Positions 16,845 through 25,504 of a stretch of 64,000 nucleotides of DNA are shown piece by piece; the first letter of the stretch is position 1; every line of letters begins with the position of its first letter. The DNA lies in the NCBI GenBank assembly GCA_021199495.1, contig JAJQHY010000089.1, forward strand, positions 51,759 through 115,758, given 5' to 3'. The position numbers were made by a program, and so were the translations under genes. The notes under the pieces were generated by a model. That model ran no database searches. It saw only the letters and a list, made by a program, of their open reading frames with translations, and had not been told where the DNA came from. The stretch comes from Lachnospiraceae bacterium (GTDB lineage Bacteria; Bacillota; Clostridia; Lachnospirales; Lachnospiraceae).

Positions 16845-17051
16845 ATGGGTAACAAGGCATTAGACGGAACCGCTCTTACCATCGCCGTGATCGGCGCAGT
16901 CAACTGGGGACTGATCGGCTTTTTTCAGTTTGATCTCGTCGCTTTTCTGTTCGGCGACATGAGCTGGCTCTCCAGGATTATCTACGCGATCGTGGGAATC
17001 TGCGGTCTTTATCTCATCTCGTTTTATTCACGTCTGGGAAACCGGGATTGA
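16845..17051 (+). CDS. DUF378 small membrane protein
   Basis: A 68-residue protein with two membrane segments (about 8-28 and 40-60). The sequence ALTIAVIGAVNWGLIGFFQFDLVA is characteristic of DUF378, a family of small membrane proteins of unknown function. AAAAGGAGGT lies 8 bases before the ATG at 16845. It is alone in its transcript and ends before a strong terminator. Confidence 0.85.
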   Translation: MGNKALDGTALTIAVIGAVNWGLIGFFQFDLVAFLFGDMSWLSRIIYAIVGICGLYLISFYSRLGNRD

Positions 17052-17104
17052 ATGCCGCTGTTTGTTCTGATCTGAGCAGGATACAATATGGTTCTGATAT
17101 AGAA

Positions 17105-17155
17105 AATGACAGGCAGCACTGCTAGTAATCATGCGCGTGCTGCCTGTCATTTTTC
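17105..17155. terminator. Bidirectional terminator
   Basis: A perfect 15-bp stem AATGACAGGCAGCAC (17105-17119) with its complement (17137-17151), loop of 17 bases, T-run on the plus strand and A-run before it for the minus strand. It separates the DUF378 gene from the end of the rplU-rsfS operon. Confidence 0.85.
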
Positions 17156-17219
17156 ATCTTATCCTTCCGGCAGATTTACTGTGAATCCGCAAAAGCTTCG
17201 ATCTGATATCATGCTCCCT

Positions 17220-17576
17220 TTACTGAAAATCAGCAGCATCCATCACGGTGCCATCCCGCCAGATGCGTTCCAGGTCATAAAAAAGTCTGTTCTCCCTATC
17301 AAAGACATGTACAATGACGTCCTTAAAATCCATCAGGATCCAGTTTGCACTGTCATATCCTTCCACCTGCTTGACAAAAATTCCGGCCTTGCCTAAAACC
17401 TCCTGAACGTTATCGCAAAGAGCCTGTACCTGACTGCGGTTGGAACCGCTGGCGATAATAAAATAATCCGCGATCACGGTCACCTTGCTGATATCAATGA
17501 CTTTGATGTCCTCGCCCTTTTTGTCGGACAGCGCATCTATTGCCAGTTTCGCGATTTCTCTTGATTCCATTTCCAT
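17220..17576 (-). CDS. rsfS: Ribosome silencing factor RsfS
   Basis: A 118-residue RsfS/Iojap protein that binds L14 and stops 50S joining 30S under starvation. The family core is present: KGEDIKVIDISKVTVIADYFIIASG (about 18-43), SNRSQVQALCDNV, then the WILMDFKDVIVHVFD block near 80-95. AAAGGAG precedes the ATG. Last gene of the operon, 14 bases after yqeK. Confidence 0.95.
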   Translation of the reverse strand: MEMESREIAKLAIDALSDKKGEDIKVIDISKVTVIADYFIIASGSNRSQVQALCDNVQEVLGKAGIFVKQVEGYDSANWILMDFKDVIVHVFDRENRLFYDLERIWRDGTVMDAADFQ

Positions 17577-17590
17577 GGTCTGGTTCTCCT

Positions 17591-18160
17591 TTACTTTGCC
17601 TGTTTCAGATAATAATCCAGCGTCCGCTGTGTCCCCGGATGAATATCTGATTTTGTTTTTGTTAAATATTCCATCGTGTCCTGCAGGATTTTCAATACAG
17701 CCTGGTCAATGTCGCAGAAAGCCAGCCTGCGGATCTGAAGCAGATTGGCAGCTTTGTTTCTGCCCGGTTCAATATAATCCGCCACAAAAATAATTTTTTC
17801 CAGCAGACTCATACCCGGTCTGCCGGTGGTGTGACTGCTGATGGCATTCAGGACATCTTTATCTGTTTCCTCATAAAGATCCTTTGCAAGCTTTGCACCC
17901 AGCTCCGCGTGCAGCAGAGACGGATTTCTGCGTTCCACCGCGGAAATATTAATATGAAATTTCTCACACAGCGCAAGCTTTTCCGAATCGGAAAGGCACT
18001 TGGCACAGTCATGGAGTATCCCTGCCCGCAGAGCCTTTTCCACATCCGCCCCATGAACAGCAGCCAGATTCGCGGCGGTATAAGCGACGCTTAAAGTATG
18101 CTCATAACGCTCCTCATCCATTACCTTTTTCATTTTCTTCCTGAGTTTTTTAAAATCCAT
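17591..18160 (-). CDS. yqeK: YqeK-type HD hydrolase (symmetrical Ap4A hydrolase)
   Basis: A 189-residue HD-domain phosphohydrolase. Metal ligands are visible: the first His in RYEHTLSV (about 19-26), the HD pair in GILHDCAK (about 47-54), His in LLHAELGA (about 80-87) and a distal Asp in VADYIEPGR (about 125-133). YqeK proteins split diadenosine tetraphosphate into two ADP. Its place between nadD and rsfS is the usual Firmicutes order. Confidence 0.92.
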   Translation of the reverse strand: MDFKKLRKKMKKVMDEERYEHTLSVAYTAANLAAVHGADVEKALRAGILHDCAKCLSDSEKLALCEKFHINISAVERRNPSLLHAELGAKLAKDLYEETDKDVLNAISSHTTGRPGMSLLEKIIFVADYIEPGRNKAANLLQIRRLAFCDIDQAVLKILQDTMEYLTKTKSDIHPGTQRTLDYYLKQAK

Positions 18161-18184
18161 ACGTGCATTCCGCCCTGCTTCTTT

Positions 18185-18799
18185 TTATGTGTATTCCGGG
18201 GTATACAGACCGTTTTGCCGGATATAACCGACTACCGGCTCCGGAATAAGATTGTCAGCCACATCTCCTTTTGCGATCATTTCCCGGATCAAACTGGAAG
18301 AAATTGGCTGCTCATGAAAAGGAATCAGTATAATCCTGGCTCTGAAACGGGCTTTCAGCTCTTCGATCAGCGCCAAAAGCTCCTTCTGTCCCTTTCCGGG
18401 ACGGTTCACAATTCCCAGTATACACAGGGAAGTGATTTTCTCGGGAAGATACCAGTGCGGAAAGGAAAATGCTGAATCCGCGCCCATCAGGAAGTAAAAT
18501 TCATCTTCCGGATAAAGGGAGGTCAGTTCGGCAAGCGTGTCAGCGGTATAGGTATTGCCCGGTCTTTTAATCTCAAGATCGCAAAAGTAAAAATAAGGGA
18601 TGTCACGGATTGCGAGCTTCACCATATCCGCACGCACCTCACCTGAAGGAATCACCATATCCTTTTTTAAATAAGAACGTCCGCTCGGCATAAACCAGAC
18701 CTGATCCAGGCCACAGTACTCGTAAGCCGCCTGCGCCAGAGCCAGGTGTGCATTGTGTATGGGATTGAATGTACCGCCCATCAGACCGATTTTTGCCAT
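18185..18799 (-). CDS. nadD: Nicotinate-mononucleotide adenylyltransferase NadD
   Basis: A 204-residue Rossmann-type enzyme that adenylates nicotinate mononucleotide in NAD synthesis. The nucleotide-binding motif GGTFNPIHNAHL (residues 8-19) and the C-terminal ISSSLIRE motif (about 168-175) are diagnostic. AGGAGAGAACAG precedes the ATG. It is 12 bases after yhbY and 24 before yqeK. Confidence 0.96.
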   Translation of the reverse strand: MAKIGLMGGTFNPIHNAHLALAQAAYEYCGLDQVWFMPSGRSYLKKDMVIPSGEVRADMVKLAIRDIPYFYFCDLEIKRPGNTYTADTLAELTSLYPEDEFYFLMGADSAFSFPHWYLPEKITSLCILGIVNRPGKGQKELLALIEELKARFRARIILIPFHEQPISSSLIREMIAKGDVADNLIPEPVVGYIRQNGLYTPEYT

Positions 18800-18811
18800 C
18801 TGTTCTCTCCT

Positions 18812-19102
18812 TTACAGGGGCAGCATGATTTTTTTGTTATCCCTGCTTTCCTTATACAGTACTATTTTTTTCCCGATTACCTGTACAACCTGGGAACGGG
18901 TTCTGCCCGCAACGGTGTACGCGAGCTCTTTCGGGTCTTCCAGACAATTATTTAATACGCTGATTTTAATCAATTCTCTGGTATTGAATGTCTCGTTGAC
19001 CGCCTCCACAAATTCAGGCGTCACGGACGCCTTCCCGATCTGCAGAACCGGATCCAGATCACTTGCAAGATGCATGAGATAAGCACGTTGTTTGCTTGTC
19101 AT
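18812..19102 (-). CDS. yhbY: YhbY-type CRM RNA-binding protein
   Basis: A 96-residue single CRM-domain protein linked to 50S maturation. It begins MTSKQRAYLMHLASDLDPVLQ, the family start, and has the GKASVTPEF and VVQVIGKKIVLY segments. CAGGAGTGAAAA precedes the ATG. Confidence 0.93.
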   Translation of the reverse strand: MTSKQRAYLMHLASDLDPVLQIGKASVTPEFVEAVNETFNTRELIKISVLNNCLEDPKELAYTVAGRTRSQVVQVIGKKIVLYKESRDNKKIMLPL

Positions 19103-19128
19103 TTTTCACTCCTGTTTGTCCGATGATT

Positions 19129-19162
19129 ATAGTGAACGACAAAATAATTTGTCGTTTACTAT
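19129..19162. repeat. Hairpin between obgE and yhbY
   Basis: A 15-bp stem with one mismatch or G-U (19129-19143 with 19148-19162) and a 4-base loop. No T-run follows on the minus strand, so it may be an mRNA processing or stabilising element rather than a terminator. Confidence 0.55.
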
Positions 19163-19174
19163 TAAGATCAGACT

Positions 19175-20470
19175 TTAGTTTTTGTAATAATCAAAAGACA
19201 GATCCTCTACCTTCACGGTATCACCGTCCTGAATGCCCAGCTTCTCCAGTTCGTTCAGAACTCCCTTCTCTTTCAGAAAATCCTGGAAAAATTTGAAGCC
19301 CTTTTCACTATCCAGGTTGGTGTAACCCAGCATTTTCTCAATGCTCGGGCCTTCCACCACATAAACCTCTTCCTTACTGTCGTAGGTTACAGTAAACGGT
19401 CCGTCATCAGTATTTCTCTCAAGCTCCGGGAAGTATTCCTGCGCAAAAACAACCGGCTTATCATCCAATGTGGAGAGCATGTCCAGAACTTTGTATAAAA
19501 GCTCTCTGACGCCTTTCCCTGTCGCGGCCGAGATCGGCATGACCTGATAACCCTGCGGTTCAAATTCGGCCTTCAGGCGGCTTACTGCCTCAGACGCGGC
19601 AGCCTCATCCAGCAAATCAAGCTTATTGGCTGCAATCACCTGCGGCCGCGTGGGAAGCTGTGGATTATAATACTTCAGCTCCCGGTTGATGGCATAGATA
19701 CCCTCCACAGGATCCCTGCCTTCGCTGCCGGCAGCATCCACGATATGAATCAGCACCTTCGTGCGCTCCACATGGCGCAGAAACTCGTGCCCTAAGCCAA
19801 CCCCTTCACTTGCGCCCTCAATCAGCCCGGGAATATCCGCCATCACAAAGCCTTTTCCCTCATCCAGATCCACAACGCCCAGGTTTGGCTGTAAAGTGGT
19901 GAAATGATAGTTGGCAATTTTCGGTCTTGCGTTGGAAACACGGCTTAAGAGGGTCGACTTCCCGACATTTGGGAACCCCACCAGACCTACATCGGCAATC
20001 ACCTTTAACTCCAGAATGAGCTCAAGCTCCTGTGCGGGCTGTCCTGGCTGGGCATATTTGGGAGCCTGCATGGTCGGCGTAGCGTAACGGGCGTTGCCTC
20101 TGCCGCCTCTGCCGCCCTTTAAGAGCACCGTTTCTTTTGTGTCGCCGGACATGTCCACAATCACCTTCCCGGTGGAGGCTTCCTTAATGACAGTCCCGAC
20201 AGGCACTTTGATATAAAGATCCTCCCCGCTTTTGCCGGTCCGGTTCTTTTTATCGCCTTCCGCACCGCTCTCAGCCACATATTTTCGCACATGCCTGAAA
20301 TCCGTCAGGGTATTCAGACCCTCATCCACGCAGAAAATCACGCTGCCGCCATTTCCGCCGTCCCCGCCGTCCGGTCCGCCGTCCGGGACAAACTTTTCTC
20401 TTCTGAAGGAGACATGACCGTTGCCGCCCGCTCCGCTTTTTACAATGATTCTCGCTCTGTCGGCAAACAT
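19175..20470 (-). CDS. obgE: GTPase ObgE/CgtA
   Basis: A 431-residue ribosome-assembly GTPase. The glycine-rich Obg fold covers about 1-157 (VKSGAGGNGHVSFRREK). The G domain has G1 GFPNVGKST, G3 DIPGLIEGA and G4 NKLD. A C-terminal OCT domain (about 350-431) is present, as in Firmicutes. AAAGGAGGCGGCAG precedes the ATG. Confidence 0.97.
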   Translation of the reverse strand: MFADRARIIVKSGAGGNGHVSFRREKFVPDGGPDGGDGGNGGSVIFCVDEGLNTLTDFRHVRKYVAESGAEGDKKNRTGKSGEDLYIKVPVGTVIKEASTGKVIVDMSGDTKETVLLKGGRGGRGNARYATPTMQAPKYAQPGQPAQELELILELKVIADVGLVGFPNVGKSTLLSRVSNARPKIANYHFTTLQPNLGVVDLDEGKGFVMADIPGLIEGASEGVGLGHEFLRHVERTKVLIHIVDAAGSEGRDPVEGIYAINRELKYYNPQLPTRPQVIAANKLDLLDEAAASEAVSRLKAEFEPQGYQVMPISAATGKGVRELLYKVLDMLSTLDDKPVVFAQEYFPELERNTDDGPFTVTYDSKEEVYVVEGPSIEKMLGYTNLDSEKGFKFFQDFLKEKGVLNELEKLGIQDGDTVKVEDLSFDYYKN

Positions 20471-20574
20471 CTGCCGCCTCCTTTAAAACCGGATCTGTCC
20501 GTCATATGGACAGACCGGAAAATGAAAGAGCTCCAAACATTTATGTCTGGAGCCCCCGTTTCAATCTGTGCTGC

Positions 20575-20862
20575 TTAAGCTTCGGCCACCGGATATACAG
20601 AAGCCTTCTTTTTGTCACGGCCCATTCTCTCAAATCTGAGAATTCCGTCTGCAGTCGCAAACAGTGTGTCGTCTCCGCCGCGGCCTACATTCTCGCCCGG
20701 ATGAATCTTCGTGCCGCGCTGTCTGTAAATGATGTTGCCAGCCTTTACAAACTGTCCGTCCGCTCTCTTTGCGCCAAGTCTCTTGGATTCGGAATCTCTG
20801 CCGTTCTTGGTAGAGCCCATTCCCTTTTTATGGGCAAAAAACTGAAGGTTCAGATTTAACAT
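20575..20862 (-). CDS. rpmA: Ribosomal protein bL27, with cleavable N-terminal extension
   Basis: A 95-residue 50S protein. It starts [17 protein letters not shown]; the leader MLNLNLQFF is the Firmicutes extension that must be cut after the second Phe by the protease Prp so that the mature AHKKG end reaches the peptidyl transferase centre. The prp gene is directly upstream. TAAGGAGGTG precedes the ATG. Confidence 0.97.
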   Translation of the reverse strand: MLNLNLQFFAHKKGMGSTKNGRDSESKRLGAKRADGQFVKAGNIIYRQRGTKIHPGENVGRGGDDTLFATADGILRFERMGRDKKKASVYPVAEA

Positions 20863-20866
20863 GACT

Positions 20867-21199
20867 TTACACCTCCTTAAATTCCACTAAACAATACTTC
20901 TCGCCGTACTGCCGGCTGATGTCACTCAAACCAAGAACCAGCGTGTCCATCAGTACTGTCGCCTCAGGGGAGAGAACGTTTAAAAAATCGCAGCGGATAA
21001 ATCCGGTCTCCTCATTGGTCTGCACTTTCATCTTTGTGTCCGTGAATTTCTCCAGCCCGTTGATGGTGTTGATCACCAGGACGGAAATGGATGCACAGAC
21101 CATATCCTTCTCAAAGTGAAAGTGCTTATGTCCCGCATGTCCCATGCAGATCATGGAACGGTAGCTGTCTCCTGATTTTTCAAAAACGATTGTCGTCAT
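20867..21199 (-). CDS. prp: Ribosomal-processing cysteine protease Prp
   Basis: A 110-residue YsxB-family cysteine protease that matures L27. Catalytic His is in MGHAGHKHF (about 20-28) and Cys in [11 protein letters not shown] (about 33-43), the usual GHAG...C.A.S pattern. It lies between rplU and rpmA, the standard position, 4 bases before rpmA. Confidence 0.93.
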   Translation of the reverse strand: MTTIVFEKSGDSYRSMICMGHAGHKHFHFEKDMVCASISVLVINTINGLEKFTDTKMKVQTNEETGFIRCDFLNVLSPEATVLMDTLVLGLSDISRQYGEKYCLVEFKEV

Positions 21200-21221
21200 A
21201 TACCAGATATACTCGAAACGC

Positions 21222-21527
21222 TTACGCGTTGATCTTGTCGATCTTTACCTGTGTGTATGCCTGTCTGTGACCGTTCTTCTTGTGATAGCCGGTCTTTCTC
21301 TTATACTTGTAAACGATAACCTTCTTGCCTCTGCCCTGACCGGTTACGGTCGCTGTGACAGTCGCACCGGACACATCAGCGCCGGCCTTGAAGGTCTCAC
21401 CGCTTACTGCCAGGACCTGGTCAAAAGTAATTTCGCTGCCGGTTTCTGCGTTGAGTTTCTCCACTCTGATCACATCACCCTCGGCTACTTTGTACTGCTT
21501 GCCGCCTGTTGCAATAATTGCGTACAT
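21222..21527 (-). CDS. rplU: Ribosomal protein bL21
   Basis: A 101-residue 50S protein starting [14 protein letters not shown] with the C-terminal [14 protein letters not shown] motif of L21. The ATG at 21527 is chosen because CAGGAGGTGTC lies just before it; an in-frame ATG nine bases upstream overlaps that site. First gene of the ribosome assembly operon. Confidence 0.97.
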   Translation of the reverse strand: MYAIIATGGKQYKVAEGDVIRVEKLNAETGSEITFDQVLAVSGETFKAGADVSGATVTATVTGQGRGKKVIVYKYKRKTGYHKKNGHRQAYTQVKIDKINA

Positions 21528-21612
21528 CCAAGACACCTCCTGTTATTTACTCGCTAACTGCGGTGACGCCCCTATTTTGGGCATACTTATACCTCGTTAA
21601 GCGGCATACCTT
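21528..21612 (-). promoter_or_regulatory. rplU 5' leader, candidate L21 autoregulatory element
   Basis: The transcript leader of about 85 bases contains a hairpin GCCC/GGGC and two related segments CCGCTTAACGAG and CCGCAGTTAGCGAG. A known Firmicutes L21 leader occupies this position; I assign it by location, not by a covariance match. Confidence 0.45.
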
Positions 21613-21616
21613 AGGT

Positions 21617-21645
21617 ATCATAACAGTCGTCTGGTCATTTGTCAA
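21617..21645 (-). promoter_or_regulatory. Promoter of the rplU-rsfS operon
   Basis: Minus strand TTGACA (21645-21640), 17-base spacer, TATGAT (21622-21617). The -35 overlaps the stop codon of the debranching-enzyme gene by a few bases. Confidence 0.85.
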
Positions 21646-23735
21646 CTGTTTTTTTCCAGTATCTCACAGACTCTCAAAATCTCTCCCACACTCCAGGCCT
21701 GGGCAAAACAGCCCCTGGATTCCGCAGGATGCAGGCCGTCATAGATTTCCGGCAGCTGTCCCACGCAGCCCTCCCTGAGAGCGGCCGTAATCCCGTCCAG
21801 CTGTTCTGACACAATGGATTTCGCTTCAGCACTGTAGTGGTTCACCTTTAAATATGCCAGATAATAAGCTCCCAGCGGATAAACCCAGACTGTTCCCTGA
21901 TGATAGGCCATGTCTCTCTCATGCATGGAACCTCCGTATGTCGGATGAAAATCCGGATCATCCGGATCAAGGGTTCTTAAGCCAAGTGGGGTGTAGAGCC
22001 TGCGAAACACTGTATCCACGACCATTTTTTCCTTATCTTCCGGTAAAACGGAGAACGGAAGGGAAACAGCCCAGATCTGATTGCAGCGGATCTGCGTGTC
22101 ACATTCAGGCTTGACCGGGTCCGCCCCCGCTGCTTCCATCTCTCCTTCTGAAGCGATCTCCCCTGAAAGAACATCCTTCAGGCAGCCCGCTTCCTCATTC
22201 CAGAATTTTTGCCCGAAGCTTGCTTTGGTATGTTCCGCCATCGTGTGAAAATCACCGGCAAAAGCGGGAGCCGATACAGTTCCTGTTATGGCATTCTGAA
22301 AAAACTCCATGATTTTCAGGACATTATACCAGTAAGCATTGATCTCCACCGGCTTCCCGTGCCGGGGTGTCGGCAGAATATCACCCACCCGCACATCCAT
22401 CCAGGTTACCTGTTCCAGACCGCCGCCCGCACAAAGCAGGCCGTCCTCATCCATGTAAATATGATAATCCGTTCCATTTGCATAGTAACACACGATTTCA
22501 GACATGACAGGCCAGATCTTTTTGACGTAAGCGGCGTCCTTCGTCCTGCGGTAATATTCATAAACCGTGATGATAAATAAAAGCGCAGCATCTGCCGTAT
22601 TATACATGGGTTCATTTTTTCCTTCCGGGAAAAGGTTTGGCATGAGGCCCTTTTTGCAGTGCTGTGCAAAGGTATCCAGGATATTGCGCGCCAGGTCAAA
22701 ACGGCCGGTGGATAGGCACAGCCCCGGCAGCGAAATCATGGTATCCCGGCCCCAGTCCTCAAAGAACGGAAAGCCTGCCAGAATCGTCTCCCTGTCTGTG
22801 GAGGCTCTGTAGGAAATAAAGCTGTCAGCGGCATACACAAGCGCCTGAGAAAGGGGGGTCTTCAGCCCGGAAGCGTACAATAAGGTCTGATAACGCTCTT
22901 CCATTTCCCGCATGATACAGGCAAAAGCCCCGTTGTGGTCATCTGTTAGGAACATATCCTCATCCAGAGGCTCTGTACTGTACAGAATCACTCCGCAAAA
23001 AGTCTGCCCTGCGGCTGCAGTAAATTCCACGCAATGGTTCATCGCGCAGGCGCCTCTTTCAGGTCTGCCGTCCCGTGCATCATACGCATAATAAAAATCA
23101 TCGCGATACCTTGCCGGAAATGTGAAAACAGCTCCGTTTGTCTGGATATGCAGACTTCTCTGATTGGAAATAACGGTCAAAGAAGCGGCATGTACTTTCC
23201 CGGGTTCCTTCGTTTTTTCTGCTTCTGATATTGCAAATTTCTGTGTCTTTGGCAGCAGATGCCCCTTCGGCATAAACTGCAGAGCGGGCGTTACCCTAAG
23301 AATCGCATCTGTTTCGGAGCGATTACTGATTTCATATCTGACACCAACCAGATTCCTGTCATGCGCCATCACAATCGTTTTTTCCACCGTGACTCCATCG
23401 CAGACATAGGACCAGAACGGATAGATTTCATAAGAAAAGGAGGTCTGATGGAGATAACCGTCCTCATTATTCTCTTTCTCTGTATATTGCTGCCCAGACA
23501 GATAAACCTCTCTCCCGTTTACGGACAGTTTCTCCGTCAGGTGGTGCACCATGTTGTATCTGTGATTGGGCGCCTCCTTTTTTTCACAGCTCATCAGCAA
23601 AGCATGGTCATTGCGCGCACTGGAGCCGATCATGGTCATAGATGAAAAACCGCCCAGGCCGTTCGTCATAAGATAACAGCTTTCCTCTCCCCGTGTCAAA
23701 GATTTAAAGTGATGATTCCCATACAAAAAACGCAT
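21642..23735 (-). CDS. Bacterial glycogen debranching enzyme (amylo-alpha-1,6-glucosidase)
   Basis: A 697-residue cytosolic glycosidase. The N-terminal GDE_N domain (about 10-250) starts with SCYLMTNGLGGFSSMTMIG. The C-terminal (alpha/alpha)6 barrel (about 290-690) has the FEDWGRDTMISLPGL motif, MPNLFPEGKNEPMYNTADA and GGLEQVTWMDVRVGD, all typical. It removes branch glucose residues during glycogen use. No other glycogen gene is adjacent. The ATG at 23735 follows TCTGGAGTG; the frame is open to 23822 without a ribosome site. Confidence 0.93.
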   Translation of the reverse strand: MRFLYGNHHFKSLTRGEESCYLMTNGLGGFSSMTMIGSSARNDHALLMSCEKKEAPNHRYNMVHHLTEKLSVNGREVYLSGQQYTEKENNEDGYLHQTSFSYEIYPFWSYVCDGVTVEKTIVMAHDRNLVGVRYEISNRSETDAILRVTPALQFMPKGHLLPKTQKFAISEAEKTKEPGKVHAASLTVISNQRSLHIQTNGAVFTFPARYRDDFYYAYDARDGRPERGACAMNHCVEFTAAAGQTFCGVILYSTEPLDEDMFLTDDHNGAFACIMREMEERYQTLLYASGLKTPLSQALVYAADSFISYRASTDRETILAGFPFFEDWGRDTMISLPGLCLSTGRFDLARNILDTFAQHCKKGLMPNLFPEGKNEPMYNTADAALLFIITVYEYYRRTKDAAYVKKIWPVMSEIVCYYANGTDYHIYMDEDGLLCAGGGLEQVTWMDVRVGDILPTPRHGKPVEINAYWYNVLKIMEFFQNAITGTVSAPAFAGDFHTMAEHTKASFGQKFWNEEAGCLKDVLSGEIASEGEMEAAGADPVKPECDTQIRCNQIWAVSLPFSVLPEDKEKMVVDTVFRRLYTPLGLRTLDPDDPDFHPTYGGSMHERDMAYHQGTVWVYPLGAYYLAYLKVNHYSAEAKSIVSEQLDGITAALREGCVGQLPEIYDGLHPAESRGCFAQAWSVGEILRVCEILEKNS

Positions 23736-23824
23736 TGTATACACTCCAGATTTTTTTCTTAAGTCATTGTAAAGGAAAATGTGCGGCAGTGCAACTGCAA
23801 AAATCGCATCTTTCAGAGACACAG

Positions 23825-23853
23825 TTGACTTTTTTACATCATTTTAGTAGATT
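23825..23853 (+). promoter_or_regulatory. Promoter of the HAD hydrolase gene
   Basis: TTGACT (23825-23830), 17-base spacer, TAGATT (23848-23853); start codon at 23898. Confidence 0.65.
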
Positions 23854-23897
23854 ATCATGTAGAGAATACCAGAAACGAATTCACAGGAAGGCTCCTC

Positions 23898-24602
23898 ATG
23901 TATCAGAATTATATTTTCGACCTCTACGGCACACTGGTGGACATCCATACCAATGAACAGAAGCACTACCTCTGGGACAAAATGGCTTTGTATATGCGTC
24001 TTCAGGGGGCAGATTACACAGCTGCCGAACTGAAAAAAGCATACCATGCACAGATTGCGGCGCAGAGAGGAGAAAATATCCTTTCAGAAGAAACCGAGGT
24101 CTCTTTTGAGAAACTGATTCCCGCGCTGTATCAGGCAAAAGGTGTACAGATTTCGCAGAAGCAGGCCTCTGACTGGGCCATCGCATTTCGTACACTCTCG
24201 CTGGAGCATTTGTCCCTTTATGAAGGAGCCGTCGACCTGCTTCATAGACTGCGTGAGCGCGGCAAAAAAATTTTTCTGCTCTCCAACGCGCAGAGGCTCT
24301 TTACGGAACCGGAGATGCGCGCGCTCGGTATTTATGACTGTTTTGACGCTGTCTATTATTCCTCGGATATCGGTTTTATGAAGCCGTCTCCGCATTTTTA
24401 TCAGAGGCTTTTGCAGGAACAAAAGCTGCAGCCGCGTAATTCCGTCATGGTCGGGAACGACGACAAGGCCGATGCCTGGGGTGCCCACGACAACGGCCTT
24501 GACAGTATTTACATATATACGAGGCAGTCTCCGAAAGCGGACGGACCGCTTCCTGACAACTGCCGGATGATCAATGATATCTCAGAGGTTTTTAACGACT
24601 GA
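23898..24602 (+). CDS. HAD-superfamily phosphatase (YjjG-like)
   Basis: A 234-residue haloacid dehalogenase family hydrolase. Motif I is FDLYGTLVD with nucleophile Asp8; motif II Ser in LLSNAQ; motif III Lys in GFMKPSPHFY; motif IV Asp pair in VGNDDKADAWGA. A helical cap lies between motifs I and II (about 20-100). A Tyr replaces the usual Asp/Phe in DxDGT, as seen in nucleotidase-like members. Substrate unknown. AGGAAGGCTCCTC precedes the ATG. Confidence 0.9.
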   Translation: MYQNYIFDLYGTLVDIHTNEQKHYLWDKMALYMRLQGADYTAAELKKAYHAQIAAQRGENILSEETEVSFEKLIPALYQAKGVQISQKQASDWAIAFRTLSLEHLSLYEGAVDLLHRLRERGKKIFLLSNAQRLFTEPEMRALGIYDCFDAVYYSSDIGFMKPSPHFYQRLLQEQKLQPRNSVMVGNDDKADAWGAHDNGLDSIYIYTRQSPKADGPLPDNCRMINDISEVFND

Positions 24603-24609
24603 TACGGCC

Positions 24610-24669
24610 GGGAACCTTCCGGAATTGCAAAAGCCGGTCCAGAGGCTTTAAAAGTAGAATGAGGTTCCC
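24610..24669. terminator. Inverted repeat between convergent genes
   Basis: GGGAACCT (24610-24617) pairs with AGGTTCCC (24662-24669) around a 44-base loop. It may stop transcription from both sides but lacks a clear T-run. Confidence 0.3.
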
Positions 24670-24677
24670 TTCCTGCC

Positions 24678-25298
24678 TCAACCCTTCTCCTCCAGTAGCT
24701 TCACATACTCATAGAGGAAATCTACCGTGCCGTCGATCCCGAGCTTGCCGCTGTCCACACACAAATGGTAACTGTCCGCTCTGCCCCATTTCTTGTCGGA
24801 GTAATAGTTGTAATAACTCTGGCGCTGCTTATCGGTCTTACGGCACAATTCCTTCGCCTCAGCAATGGTCACATTCTGGCGGAGGCTGATGCGTTTTGCC
24901 TTTGCTTCCTCCTGTCCGAAGATGAAAATATTCAGGCAGTGCGGAACTTCCCTTAACGCATAGTCAGCACACCTGCCGACAATGACGCACGCTCCCTCCT
25001 CCGCGATCTTTTTGACCGTATCGAACTGCGCAAGGAAAACCTTCTGACTGATCGGCATATCCGTAAAACCCTGATTATAGCCAAAAGAATAGCTGTCCAT
25101 CACCATGGTGTACAGAAAAGAGCTGGTAGGCCGTTCATCGTGCATCTGAATCATTTCTTCGGCAAATCCGCTTTCCTTGGCCGCTCTCGCGAGAAGCTGC
25201 TTATCATAATAAGGCGCTCCCATTTTCTTTGCCAGTTTTTCGCCGATTTCACGTCCACCGGAGCCGTACTGTCTGCCAATTGTCACTACTGTCTTCAT
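24678..25298 (-). CDS. Cytidylate-kinase-like family protein
   Basis: A 206-residue P-loop kinase of the Cytidylate_kin2 family. It opens with VVTIGRQYGSGGREIGEKLAKKMG, where GRxYGSGG is the nucleotide-binding loop of this group, and has a conserved GRCADYAL near residue 105. It differs from the true CMP kinase Cmk, and its substrate is not known. AAACAGGAGGTATCAAC precedes the ATG at 25298; the longer open frame to 25373 is upstream leader. Confidence 0.88.
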   Translation of the reverse strand: MKTVVTIGRQYGSGGREIGEKLAKKMGAPYYDKQLLARAAKESGFAEEMIQMHDERPTSSFLYTMVMDSYSFGYNQGFTDMPISQKVFLAQFDTVKKIAEEGACVIVGRCADYALREVPHCLNIFIFGQEEAKAKRISLRQNVTIAEAKELCRKTDKQRQSYYNYYSDKKWGRADSYHLCVDSGKLGIDGTVDFLYEYVKLLEEKG

Positions 25299-25424
25299 GT
25301 TGATACCTCCTGTTTCTCGTAAAATGATAGGATGAACTGTCACTGCTTCACGACCGTCAGAAAAAGGATGCATATCCGAGGAAAACGTGAATCGTAATCA
25401 TTCATAACTTTTTAAGTTAGTTCA

Positions 25425-25453
25425 ATAATACCAAAAATTCAGAAATAAAACAA
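25425..25453 (-). promoter_or_regulatory. Promoter of the cytidylate-kinase-like gene
   Basis: Minus strand TTGTTT (25453-25448), 17-base spacer, TATTAT (25430-25425), giving a leader of about 120 bases that shows no clear structure. Confidence 0.6.
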
Positions 25454-25504
25454 GGGTTTTTGTGCGTTTTGACAAGGTTTTGTTTCAGCTTTCCGACCAG
25501 GGGC

